Part shown: positions 11,676 through 22,988 of the stretch, one piece after another
Position numbering within the stretch: the first letter of the stretch is position 1
Layout: the number at the start of each line of letters is the position of its first letter
Assembly: GCA_037447655.1 (NCBI GenBank)
Contig: JBBHKE010000302.1
Span: 124,001-188,000, forward strand
DNA: 64,000 nt
Source of the DNA: Zygnema cylindricum
Taxonomy: Eukaryota; Streptophyta; Zygnematophyceae; Zygnematales; Zygnemataceae
Direction: 5' to 3'
Translations under genes and position numbers: made by a program
The notes under the pieces: model-generated
Database searches by the model: none
Told to the model about the DNA's origin: nothing
What the model saw: only the letters and a program-made list of their open reading frames with translations

Positions 11676-14600
11676 AAAGAAGAAGGCATTTGTGGTCACA
11701 CAAGTAAAATGAGAGACTAAGGAGGACGAGTCCTCTGAGGAGGAGGATGGGGAACTCTTTGATGAGAACCTAGAGGAGAAGGAGATTTCTCGAAGAAAGA
11801 AGTGTGCACTTCGAGCCATTCGAGAAGTTCCACAGAAGGGTGTATCATCGTCTCAGGTTCATCCATACATATGTGTCGTGACAAAAACCTCTTTATCAAG
11901 TTAAGAAGATCCCCATTATAGAGATAAAGTATCGGGATGGGAGAGTAGTTACTAAAGATCTAGTGGGTTTGGTAGATACAAATGTCTTAGTGGAGGGTAA
12001 GACTTCTTTACTCACATTCTCAGATGTGTTTTACATTCCTTAGCTGAGTAAAATCCTTGTCTCTACCTTTGTGTAAGATAATAAAGAATCTGATACCTTC
12101 ACTAGAAAGGGAGTGTTCACAGCTTAGTATGGATGAAGTCTAGTTCACAGCAGATAAAGGTAGCCAAAGACTGTTTAGGCTTAACCTGAGAAATGAACAG
12201 AAGAGTGCTTACTATGTTGGTGTTCCATACTTGATGATTTGGCATAAGCGGTTGGGGCATGTGCATTTTGATAGGCTGAGGGAAATGAAAAAAGTTGGTG
12301 TAGTTCAAGGGATTCAGGTTGGGGATAATGAAATGGTGGGTGATTGTAGTGGATGTGCCCAAAGAAAGGCTCACATACTCCCCTTTCCCAAAACTTTCAC
12401 ATATAGAGGTGAGAAAGTACTAGATTTGGTCCACGCATGTATGCGGACCGGCAAGAGTACCTTTAATTGAAGGGAAGAGGTATATGTTGACAATTACTGA
12501 CGACTGGTCCAGATACTTTAGAGTTTACTTCCCAAAAACAAAGTCTGAAACATCAACTTACTTTAAAGAATGTAAAGAGTGGAGTGATAAGGAGTGATAA
12601 TGGGGGGAGAATATACCTCTAACCTGATAGAGGAATGCCTAAGGGATGAGGGAGTCCAGCACCAAAAAACTATACCAAATAATCTTAAACAAAATGGGGT
12701 AGCTGAGAGGCTGAACCGTACTCTAGAAGATAGTGTATGTAGTATGTTTGCTGATAAAAGTATAGGAAAAAGGTTCTAGGTAGAAGCCATGAACTCTGCT
12801 AACTACATTAATAATCAAGTCCTTACTACAACCGTAAAAGGAACAACACCTTATGAGAGATGGGTTGGAAGAAAACCAAATATTTCTCACCTAGAAGAAT
12901 TCGTTAGTCAAGTTTACAGTCTTGACACGGATAAGAAAAAATAGAAGCTAGATGCTAAAGGGAAACCGCGATATTTTGTGGGATATGATGAGGATGTCAA
13001 GGGATACAGAGTCTATGACTTAGCAAAACAAGACATCATTCTAGTAAAGCACCTAGTTTTCATCGATGAAGGGAAGTCATTTGATCCGTTCAAACACACC
13101 AAGAAGATAAAATCAGTTTTGAGTTCGAGAGTGATGAGGACTGAAATACTCCCAAAAATGACATGAGTGAAAACAAGATTGCAGATTCAAGGGAGATCCA
13201 AGATGGGGGAGATACATCTTATTCTCCTTATATCTCTATACACTCCAAGGAGACAGAGAAAGAGGAGTCAGGACCGGCGTCCTTGGATAGAGGAGCCGAT
13301 GAGACAGTGAGGAGGAGCCCAAGACTTCCCTCCATTCAAGCATCGGACTTTGAGAGAGGACAAAAAAGTAGCAAAAGGCTACAGGAAAAACAAATCGCTC
13401 ACAAAGTAACTAAACTGTCCCACCTTGATGAGCCTCAGTCATACTTGAAGGCAATGGACAGGTCGGAGAAATACAGATGGGTTAGAGCCATAAATGATGA
13501 AATGGCCTATATCATGGAAGCAAATACTTGGGAGCTAGTGGACTGTCTTCAGACAAAAAACCTATTGGGTGTAAATGAGTGTTTAAACTGAAACACAATC
13601 GTGATAATACCATTGAGAGATATAAAGCTCGGTTGTAGCAAAAGGGTTCACCCAAAAATAAGGGATAGATTATGAGGAGACTTTTGCTTCTGTGGTTTGA
13701 TTCCCATCTGTGGGAATTCTTCTCACTCTAGCGGCAGCGGAAGACATGGAAATACACTAGATGGATATTAAGACCGCCTTCCTCAATGGTAGACTTGATG
13801 AAGATATCTTCATGTTGCAACCAGAGGGGTTTGTAGACGAAAGAGAGGAGAACAAAGTCTGTAGACTCATAAAGTCATTATATGGACTGAAGCAGGCTCC
13901 CAGATAATGGAATAAAAAACTAGATGAGTTTCTCACCAGTTTAGGATATTCCCGGATGAGCTTTTACCATTCTTTTTATATGTTGGAAGATAAGAATGGT
14001 GTTAATTTTATTTCAACTTATGTGGATGATTTGAGATGATCAAATGAGCCCAGATAAAAGACACTTTATGAAGTTTATTCCTTATAAACAAGTTGTAGGA
14101 AGCTTAATCTACTTTATGAATTGTACTAGACCAAACATAGCAGCAACAGTTAGAGTCCTCAGTAGGATTCTTTATGATGCTAAGAAGAGAGACTGGAAGG
14201 CAACCAAGAGAGTCATGAGATATCTGGTGGGTACCGAGGAATTGTGAGTGCATTTGGGAGGGGAACACAATGACATCACTACTTGGAGTGATGCCAGTTA
14301 TAGGGATGCACCAATGAGAAGATGCACTTCTAGGTATGTGTTGTAACTGGGGGAAGGTGCTTGGTGTAAGAGCAGTAAGCAACAAAAGGTGGTTGCTCAG
14401 TCCACTATGGAGGCAAAGTAAATGGCCTTTTTATTTTGCTATTAAAGAGTTAATGTGGGTCAAGTCTTTATTGCAAAAAGTAGGGTATATGAAAGAGGTA
14501 GTGCATGAAGTGTTTTGTGATAATCGGGCAGCCATTACAATTGCAGCCTATCACAAACATCATTTCAAAGCTAAACATATGGACATAAGACTAAATATTG

Positions 14601-14740
14601 TGAATAAAAAGGTTGAAAACAAAATTGTGAATCTTGTGTATAGAGGTGATGGGGAAACGGTGGTTGATATGATGACCAAATTTGTGCCATCACCCAAGTT
14701 AAAATACTGTAGAGAAAAATGTGGATTAAAACGGAAATTA
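11676..14740 (+). pseudogene. copia B gag end, protease, integrase, RT, RNase H
   Basis: Remainder of copia B to the right of C. It starts in the Gag basic/acidic linker (KKKAFVVTQ), has a badly scrambled protease (about 11815-12075), then integrase (KRLGHVHFDRL, CSGCAQRKAH, DDWSRY, NGVAERLNRTL; 12231-12800), a C-terminal GYDEDVKGYRVYD block (about 12980) and an RT N-terminus (to 13591). The RT core is split by frame errors. At about 14036 the YVDDL block runs straight into DEMSPDKRHFMK-like sequence, so roughly 250 bp seen in copies C and E are deleted. RNase H ends near 14740 (HFKAKHMDIR, MMTKFVPSPKL). Confidence 0.82.
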
Positions 14741-14765
14741 AAATTAGACCAGAAAATAAAGGCAG

Positions 14766-15661
14766 TGTTGAAATCACTAGATTTAGGGAGTATTTTCTAG
14801 GTCTTAATAGATTAAATAAATAGGGAAGTATACGAAGCCTCCTTCCAATTCCTCCCTCTAATCCACATACTTGTTGTAGTCACTGGTGGAAAGAGAGGGA
14901 GGTGGAGCCACGGCTGCTTCTATAACCATAAAGTAGACAAACTGGTTTTTAGTTAAAAGACTGACGAACCAAAGATTTGATCCTGGTCCCTAGGATTAGT
15001 AGCCGGTAGTCGGTAGCGTTGTCCTATAGTCTAGGACTAGTGCTAGGATACATACGGTGTGATAATTACTTAAACTTGTACTATCGAATTAAGTCAATTA
15101 ACATATTGGAAAAAACTTGAACATAGAACAAATAGAATATTTGTTTAAATAGACGGAATATTAATTTCAAAGGCTAGTACTAAAAGCATGTTTGGATCCG
15201 ACGGCACGCGTCATCGCCGAAATCTTGAAATAGCCGCTTTGGAAGTTTTTGGGCATGATATGACTTGGCGCCACGTGGCAGGATAAATTTGGGAAGCCGG
15301 AATTTCGAGATATGGGGACGTGTTCGGCGGAGACAAACGCCCACTCTATGGCCTTGTTGTAAACAGGCCGTATAGAAAAGACATCGACCAAAGTACCTTT
15401 CTGTACTACACATTTTTTTGATTGGTTTGTACATCAGTAGATAGTGGTTGTGAGAGGGGTTTACAACTTAGAGGATTGAGGAGGTAGCCGCCTCTCTCCC
15501 AACAAGCTTGTATAAATATTGGCATCTTTGCCACTCCATAGATTATTGCCTGGTTGGGCATTTACAATGATTCTTTTGCTATGGGCTTAAAGAAGTCACA
15601 CTGCACAAGGGTGCAGCAAGATTGTATGTTAACCTCCTTGCTTAGCAATGGACCTAGTTAC
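14766..15661 (+). repeat. 3' LTR of copia B, with internal deletion near its end
   Basis: Starts TGTTGAAATCAC after a degenerate polypurine tract. It matches the 5' LTR of B up to GACCTAGTTA, then jumps to the terminal AGTTAC, lacking about 75 bp. Antisense tRNA-like module at 14968-15045. Confidence 0.82.
14968..15045 (-). other. antisense tRNA-like module in LTR B (3')
   Basis: Minus strand. Box-B-like AGGATCAAATC with an adjoining T-stem, and the D-arm-like part as in the 5' LTR of B. Confidence 0.45.
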
Positions 15662-15666
15662 GGAGA

Positions 15667-16303
15667 AAGCCTAATATTTCACACATCAAGGTGTTTTGAA
15701 ATCAAGTTTTAGTCTAAACACAAAAAAATCTGATTGGAAATTAATTTCAAAAGGAAAACCGAGATACTTACTTAGATACGATGAAAATGTAAAAGGATAT
15801 AGAGTTTATGATCTCGGAAGAAAAGACATCATTCTAGTAAAACACTTGGTAGTCATGGATGAATGGAATTGTATAGATCTTTTTTAATACACCATTTTGG
15901 TAAGAAATAGAATTGAATCTGAAAATGAGTTTGATTCAAATTCTTCTAACCGAACTCCTGTGCAACTTGACCTTGCATTGGAAGAGTAAATTCTGACCGA
16001 GAGTGACTCTCTCTTGGAGTCACAGTTTTCGATTCAAACCGAGGAAGGAAACGAGAAAAGACTGGAAATTGATGATGAACGTTCGGAGATCGACTCCACG
16101 GATAGGGGAGAAGATTAAGTCGTTCGGAGAAATCCTAGATTACCCTCCATCTTAACATCACAGTTTGAAAGATGAAAGAGAAGCAGCAAGAGACTTTAAG
16201 AGAGACAAGTGAACAACAAGGTAACTAAACTGTCACATTTCAGCAAACCCCACACTTACTCGAATGCAATTAAGAGTCCTGAAAGCAGTAGATGGGTGAC
16301 AAC
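15667..16303 (+). pseudogene. copia A integrase C-terminus and RT start
   Basis: Continues the frame of copia A after copia B: KPNISHIKVF, KSDWKLISKGKPRYLL, GYRVYDLGRKDIILVKHLVVMDE, an acidic linker with stops, then the SSRWVT block that opens RT. The homology stops at about 16303, where the LTR of element D begins. Confidence 0.75.
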
Positions 16304-17304
16304 TGTAACTCTGTGTCCTCCATTAGATCACAAAGTCAAGGAAGCCTCTAGATAACTTTTGGCTAGCCCACTTCAAAATAAGATTAATGCTGTATAAGCA
16401 GACAAATAAACACTTTGACTGCACCCCTGTGCAGTCTAGACTCCCCTGGGTCCTCAGCAAAAATAATTACTGGAAACGCCCAACCAGGCGATTAATTATC
16501 ATGGGGCAAAGATGCTAATATTTATACAATGCTTGTTGGGAGAGAGGCGGCTACCTCTTCAATCCTCTAAGTTCTAAACCCCTCTCACAACCCTTATCTA
16601 CTGATGTACAAACCAATCAGAAGACTGTACAGTACAGAAACGTACTAAGGCCGATGTACTTTCTGTACGGCCTGTGTACGATAAGGCCATGGAGTGGACG
16701 CTTGTCTCCTTCAGACTCGTCCAAATGCTCACGAGATTCCCGCTTCCTAATGATATCTTGCCACGTGTTGCTAGGTCATGTCACGTCCAAAAAACGTCAA
16801 GGCCTCCATTCTGTGATCACGACGATGATGTGGGTCGTCAAATCTAAACCGACTTTTAATGCTCGCCGTTGAAAACAAATGTCCGGTACATTTTTGTCGT
16901 GCGTGCTATAAAACCAAACTAGTTTCTATGTCCTCTAATAGTAATTCCGTTAATCGGATTAATGTTCTAATTACTGTTAAAATAACAATCACACCCAATG
17001 TATCCTAATGGACTACTACGATAGACTGGTAAGCTTTGACGGCTACGCCTCGCTTGTCGGTCGAAGGTTCGAGTCCTGCCGGACTCAACCTTTTTAGTTG
17101 AGAGTGACTTAGGTCACTCTTTAGCCTTGCCTATGGAGCTAAAAGAGCCATGGATCCACCGCCCTCTCTCTCTTTCAGTGACTGCAACAAGTATGGGGGC
17201 TAGAGAGAGAAGGTGGAGGCAAGCTACCTATGTTTTTTTTTTTTTCTTTTTAGTTACTAATTTAGACCTAGAAAATTCCTCTCCTAAACTCAGTGATTTC
17301 AACA
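16304..17304 (-). repeat. 3' LTR of copia D
   Basis: About 1.0 kb on the minus strand, starting TGTTGAAATCACTG at 17304 and ending near 16304 in GTTACA. A tRNA-like module on the opposite (plus) strand at 17010-17090 has a consensus box B, GGTTCGAGTCC. Confidence 0.83.
17010..17090 (+). other. tRNA-like module, antisense to LTR D (3')
   Basis: Plus strand while element D is minus. Box-A-like TAGACTGGTAAGC and a perfect box B GGTTCGAGTCC; the length of about 80 nt suits a tRNA with a long variable arm. Confidence 0.6.
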
Positions 17305-19308
17305 CTCCCCATATTTTCTAGTCTAATATTATTTTCTCCTTTAAACCACATTTTACTCTACAGTAATTTAGCTTGGAAGAGGGCACAGGTTTTGTCATCA
17401 TATCAACCACCATTTCCTCATCCCCCCTATACACCAGATTCACAGTTTTATTTTCTACTTTTTCCCTCACAAAACTTAGTCATATATCCATATGCTTAGC
17501 CTTGAAATGATGTTTTCGATTGGCTGCAATTGCAATTGCAGCCAGATTATCACAAAACACTTCATGCAATCCCTCTTTCATATACCCTAGTTCTTGCAAC
17601 AAAGACTTGACCCACATTAGCTCTTTCACAGCAGAACAAGTGGCCATGTACTCAGCCTCTATAGTGGACTGAGCAACCACCTTTTGTTGCTTGCTTCTCC
17701 AACAGCAAGCACCTTCCCCCACATATAACACATATCCAGAAGTGCATCTTCTCATAGGTGCATCCCAATAATTGGCATCACTCCAAGTAGTGATATTAGT
17801 GTGCTCCCCTCCCCAATGCAACCATAACTCGCTAGTTCCTACTAGATATCCCATGACTCTCTTGGCTGCCTCCCAATCTCTCTTCCTAAGATCGTTAAGA
17901 CTGCGACTGAGGAATCCTACTGCTACCGCTATATCTGGCCTTGTACAGTTCATAAAGTAGATCAAACTTCCTACGACCTGTTTATAACGAATAGACTTCA
18001 TAAACTCTCTCTCGTCTGGACTCATCTCATCATATAAGATTATCACTCCTCTTTTACTTTCCCATCATTTCTTTTGTTCAAGTCCATAGGAGTGGTACAA
18101 CTGTTTGCCTTTTCCATCTGGAACTTCTCAAGCATATTACCTATTGTTTCCTTTTGAGTAAGTCTGATAACCCTTTTCTTCCTATCTCTCTCCATTTGGA
18201 TTCCCAAAATATACCTTGCCTCCCCTAAATCTTTCATATCAAATCTGCTTCTAAGATCTTTAACTTATTGATCTTTTTCAAAGACTTACTTAACACCAAC
18301 AGATCATCCACATAAATTGCAATGAAAATCACACCATTGTCATTTTCAAACCTATAAATATAATGGTTAGAGCTAATTCGGATATATCATAGACCGGTGA
18401 GAAACTCATCTAGTTTCTTATTCCACTGTCGGGGAGCCTGCTTAAGCCCATATAAGGACTTTATGAGCCTGCAGACTTTGCTCTTTTCCCCATTCTCCAC
18501 GAATCCCTCTGGTTGCCGCATGAAGATTTATTCCTCTAACTCACCATTGAGAAATGATGTCTTAATATCCATCTGATGAATTTTTATGTCTTCCGCTGCT
18601 GCTAGACTGAGGAGAATCCTTATTGATGGGAACCGAACAACTAGAGCCAACGTCTCTTCATAGTCAATCCCCTCTTTTACGGTGAACCCCTTTGCTACCA
18701 AACGAGCTTTATACCTTTCAATGGTATTATTTGGGTTCAGTTTTAGTTTAAATACCCATTTACAACCAATAGGTTTTTTTTCTGAGGGATAATCCACTAG
18801 TTCCCAAGTATTTGCTTCCATGATGGAAGCTATCTCATTGTTTATGGCTCTAATCCATTTGTATTTTTCTGTGATGTTTACTGCCTCCAAGTATGACTGA
18901 GGCTCATCAGGATGAGATAGCTTGATTACCTTATAAGAAGCGTGTTTCTCTTATATCCTTTTGCTACTCCTTCTCCCTCCCTCAAACTCTGAAGCTGAAA
19001 TGGAAGGAAGTCTTGGGTCTCTCCTTTTTGTCTCATCTGCTCCCCTATTCATGGAAGCTGGTTCCAGTTCCTTCTCTTCTATCTCCTGGAAGTCCATATG
19101 ATCTCCCCTGAATCTGCAATCACTGTTTCAATCATGTTTTTTTCGGGAAAGACATGACTCTCCTCGCTTTCAGACTCAAAACGGATTTTTATCTTTTTGG
19201 TATAATTGAAAAGGTCAAATGACTTCCCTTCATCCATGACAACTAGGTGTTTGACCAGAATAATATCTTGTTTTGCTTAGTTATAGACTCTATATCCTTT
19301 GACATCCT
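17305..19308 (-). pseudogene. copia D integrase C-terminus, RT and RNase H
   Basis: Minus strand. From 19308 down: the C-terminal integrase GYRVY block and LVKHLVVMDEGKSFD, a linker, RT (KYKWIRAINNEIASIMEANTWELVDY, HQMDIKTSFLNGELEE; 18890-18528), the YVDDL region near 18300, the connection block (MKDLGEARYILGIQMERD), then an almost intact RNase H from 18046 to 17480 with SDANY, EAEYMA and FCDNLAA. A few stops and shifts interrupt it. The RNase H part is better preserved than in A and B. Confidence 0.87.
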
Positions 19309-20372
19309 CTGTAAAAATTAATGGGACGTTTTTAAGTGTTTTCTAGGTCTAAATAGAAATATAGAAAGATACCAAGGCAGTCTATCTCTAACTTCTCTCT
19401 CTCACTCTCAAACTTGTCGCAGTCACTGAGAAATTGGAGAGGAAGCTAGAGCCAAGGCTACCTAGGCTCTCTACAGGTTTACGGGAAATATATTAGATTA
19501 TTTACCGTTATGGGTTTATTTACTAAAAGATACATGTTGCATCCAGGATTTGATCCTGGTACCTACAGGAAGGTAAGGCCGGTAACCGGTAGCCTTATCC
19601 GTTAAGTCTAGAACTAGTGATACATACTATTTGGTTTGATATTTAGTTAAACATTACCACGTAAGATAATTCATTTAACTGAAACTGTTTATGGGATACA
19701 TTAATCCAGGAATGTAAAAGTACGAATCAAGGTACAGACAAGAAACATGTACCGCGCATTTGTTTCAATAGTGAAACAAATACTGCGCAGGTATTTATTA
19801 CTGCTACGATTAAATGTGCATTTAATCGGACGGCCAGAATGAATGCCGAGATTGCGGAAAAGGATTGCGACGGTTTTTGGTCATCGCCACATCGAATAAC
19901 ACGTGGCAGAATAACATTGGATCGCGACATCTCTGAGGATTAAGGGAGCAAATCTGTATACACAACGTGTCGACATTAAGGGCATGTCGTACAGTGTCCG
20001 TACATAAAGAACACCGGCAGCTGTACTTTTGTGTACGGAAGTGTACTATGATTCGCTCCGTACATCAGTAAATAGAGTCTGTGAGAGAGATAGGACTTAG
20101 AAAAATTAGTAGATAGGACCCTCTCTCCCAGAGAGCTTCTGTACAAAAGGTCAATTTTGACCCTCCATAACTTAATGCTCAGGGAAGCAAAGTCAGTGAT
20201 TCTTTTTGCTATCAACTCACGGGAGTCTTGCCTTCACAAAGAAGAAGGTGGTCAGAGTTTTTGTCTACCAGGGTGGCAGTTGTTCTTTCTGAAACACAAA
20301 GGGGTCAGGGTTATCCTAAATTTTTTTTGGAAGCTGTCCATTCTGAGGAGTTATGGAGGTCTGAAAGTTTGA
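19309..20372 (+). repeat. 5' LTR of copia E
   Basis: 1064 bp, from TGTAAAAATT to AGTTTGA (the terminal CA has mutated to GA). Antisense tRNA-like module at 19541-19619. Confidence 0.9.
19541..19619 (-). other. antisense tRNA-like module in LTR E (5')
   Basis: Minus strand. A T-arm CCAGGATCAAATCCTGG forms a perfect 5-bp stem with a 7-nt loop; the D-arm-like part is CTTAACGGATAAGGC. Confidence 0.58.
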
Positions 20373-20387
20373 GGTTATGGGCCCACC
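20373..20387 (+). other. primer-binding site of copia E (half tRNA-iMet type)
   Basis: Perfect GGTTATGGGCCCACC directly after the LTR, identical to copies B and C although the LTRs have diverged strongly. Confidence 0.75.
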
Positions 20388-21460
20388 CTCTAGGGTACCA
20401 ATCTTTAATGGAACTGGCTTCATATACTGAGAAAGTATAATGATATGAGCTCTATGCGAAAAAAAAGTTTTTGGGGATAGTGAGTGGACGATTGGGGCGT
20501 CCATCAAGTCTTCGAATCCCTCCAGTCACAAAAAAAGCAGGTCCATCTTCAACGGAGGAGACAAAGGAAGGAGAGGTGGTGGACAAAAGAGCGGAGAAGG
20601 AGACGACCACACCAATAGCAACTGGTTCAGCATTCATGTCACCTATTCCGAAGAACGAGGAGAAAGATACTTAAACCTTGGACTTCAACAATATGGCGGC
20701 AAAGCACTTCATCCTACGCAATTTTACTCAAGGACTTGCATGTCCTCATGTGCAGGTAGAAAGGGCATCCGATCTGTGGATGACTCTCATAGAGATGTAC
20801 CGAAGTGGTACGATTCAGCAACATCAGTTGGCTGATCATAAAGTTAAGGAATATGTATACAAAGGGGGGAAAATGTTGGATTTTTGCAATGAGCTTGCTA
20901 CACTCTTCATGAAGCTAGAGAGTGCGGGAAAAGATTTTAGTGAAAAAGAAAAGGTTAACTGTTTAATGATGAAGTTACCCGATGAGTTCGAAAACATATT
21001 GAACCGTGTGCAGGACTTGCCGGACTCAAGGTGGATATGGAACTCAGTGGTAGGGATGATTCTCGTTTGGGAGAATACGATTGAGATCCGAAGGGGAGGA
21101 AAGAGTTGCCAAGCCTTGGTAGCTGCGACCGATTAGAGGAACAAGGATTCTCGAAGATCGGTCGGAAACTGTAGGGGGAGGGAGCAGAAAAATCAGACTG
21201 ACGAGTTCGGACCAAAGGCTCCCAAAGGTTTATGTCATTTTTGTAAGAAACTGGGGCACTATATGGCGGAGTGCACTAAGCTAACCGAGCTTCGGTTAAA
21301 GGAGGGGCAGACCAGTGGAACCCCGAGAGGAAAGAAAAATGCCCTTCTGACACAGGTGCATGAGGCAGAATCCGAGGACGAGGACGATGAGCTCCTATTG
21401 GATGAGGAGTAAGAGGCGAAAAACGAGGTCGAAATTCCACGAAGGCAGAAATGTGCTTAC
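20377..21460 (+). pseudogene. copia E gag
   Basis: Starts in the PBS (MGPPSRVPIFNGTGFIY) and meets a TGA within 20 codons. The Gag core (NNMAAKHFILRNFTQ, ERASDLWMTLIEMYRSGTIQQHQ; 20678-21136) is in good condition. A TAG at about 21134 precedes the zinc knuckle CHFCKKLGHYMAEC (about 21236-21277), which keeps the C-C-H-C spacing. An acidic linker and RRQKCAYGG end the domain. Confidence 0.82.
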
Positions 21461-22988
21461 GGTGGATTTAAAGGTGAAGCGGGCTGGATTATAGATTTAG
21501 GTGCCTCCATCCATATGTGTAAGGATAAGCACCTGTTCACTAAGATAAGAAAGATTCCCACCAAATAGATAGAGTACAAGGATGGTAGGATAGTCACTAC
21601 TACTCTTGTAGGATCGGTAGATTTGAAAGTGCTAGTAGAAGAAAAAACATATATAGTAACATTCTTCGATGTATTTTTATTCCGGAGCTGAACAAAAACC
21701 TCATCTCTTCATCTGTATTAGATGATAAGGATTTTTTCACTAGCACTAGGGAAGGAGTCTTTACAGCTAATTTTGAGGAGGAGGTCTATTTCATTGCTGA
21801 GAAAGGTAGCCAAGGGATGCTCAGGCTGATTTTAAGTAATGAAACAAAAAAACTTTATTATGGTGGTGTTCATGATATTATGATGTGGCATAAGAGGCTT
21901 GGGCATGTGAATCTAGATAAGTTAAGAGAGATGAAAAAGATGGGAGTGGTGGAAGGGATTCAGTTCAGTCAGAGTGATAATATAAGTGGTTGTAGTGGAT
22001 GTGCTCAAGGTAAAGCACACAGATTACCCTTTCCTAGAACAACCACCTATAAGGGAGAAAAAATTCTAGATCTAGTTGACACAGATATTTGGGGACCCGC
22101 TAAAGTGCCCTCATTGGGGGGGAAGAGATTTATGATGTCTATAACTGATGATTGGTCTCGGTATTCCTGGGTGTATTTTTTGAAAAACAAGTCAGAAGCT
22201 GAGGATTGTTTTAGACAATATAAAGCATGGAGCGAAAAACTCCATGAAACTCCAATTAAGAGAGTAAGGAGTGACAATGGTGGAGAGTATACTTCTAACC
22301 AGTTTGAGGATTTTCTGAGGGAAGATAGAGTCTAACACCAAAAGACAGTTCCAGAAAACCCGGAACAGAATGGGGTAGCTGAAAGGTTAAATTGAACACT
22401 AAGTGATAGTGCTAGAAGTATGTTGTCAGATAAAAAGATAGGAAAAAGGTTTTGGGCAAAAGCAATGAACTTTGCTAATTACCTCAAAAATAGAGTTCTT
22501 ACTTCAACTATAAAAGATCAAACACCTTATGAGAGATGGACAGGCCGGAATTCAGACATATCTCACTTAAAGGTTTTCGGCAGTCAAGTATTCAGTCTAG
22601 ATGCAGATCGGTCTAAATGGAAGCTAGATCCTAAAGGAAAACCGGGATACTTGTTTTGATATGATTAGGATGTTAAAGGATATAGAGTTTATGATCTAAA
22701 AAGGGAAGATATAATCTTAGTAAAACATGTAGTAGTTATGGATGAAGGAAAGTCTGTGGATCCCTTCAAATATACAAAGTCAGTAAAAATCAGATTTGAG
22801 TCAGAAAATTCCGATGACTTTGAGCTTTCTAACTATCCAGGTTTTAGAGAAGATGACATTCTTGCGGGTACGAATCAGACCGAAAAGGACTCAGCTGTGG
22901 AAACTCCATTGACAACTCTACCCGAAGCGGAAGACGTGGTGGAAATTGATTCGAAATCAAGGGACAGGGGAGAAGTCGAGGTTGTTTG
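21461..22988 (+). pseudogene. copia E protease and integrase
   Basis: The protease active site reads IIDLGASIHMC, with the usual Ser of DSG replaced by Leu. Integrase has WHKRLGHVNLDKL, CSGCAQGKAHRLPF, DTDIWGPA, RSDNGGEYTS and a broken NGVAERLN block (TGA follows), then RWTGRNSDISHLKVFGSQVFSL and GYRVYDLKREDIILVKHVVVMDE. There are single stops near 21567, 22333 and 22657 and a shift near 21675. Confidence 0.83.

Larger units (their letters stand above)
3553..15661 (+). mobile_element. Ty1/copia retrotransposon B, hosting C
   Basis: Inserted in the integrase of A. The left TSD is TGAGA (3548-3552) and the right one GGAGA (15662-15666), four of five matching. The 5' LTR is 968 bp; the 3' LTR (14766-15661) is shorter because about 75 bp near its end are missing between two AGTT microhomologies. 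Its gag is split at 5457/11676 by copia C with a perfect GAAGG TSD, and the Gag frame rejoins (EPSEG | KKKAF). Many stops, frameshifts and a deletion between the RT YVDD box and the RNase H region show that it is dead. Confidence 0.85.
345..16303 (+). mobile_element. Ty1/copia retrotransposon A, interrupted by B, right end lost
   Basis: Oldest host of the left nest. It has a 5' LTR (345-1326), gag, protease and the first part of integrase (1331-3552), is split by copia B, and resumes at 15667 with the integrase C-terminus and the start of reverse transcriptase up to about 16303. The integrase frame rejoins across B (RWTMR | KPNISHIKVF), which shows that B inserted into A. The RT core, RNase H and 3' LTR are absent: sequence passes at 16304 into the 3' LTR of minus-strand element D, and nothing of A reappears right of D at 34391. 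D therefore either inserted with loss of A's remainder or A was truncated beforehand. Confidence 0.85.

Noticed and set aside
17010-17090. Stand-alone functional tRNA gene
   Set aside because: Box A and B are good, but acceptor and anticodon arms do not pair convincingly and the sequence recurs inside LTRs, so it is listed as a tRNA-like module.
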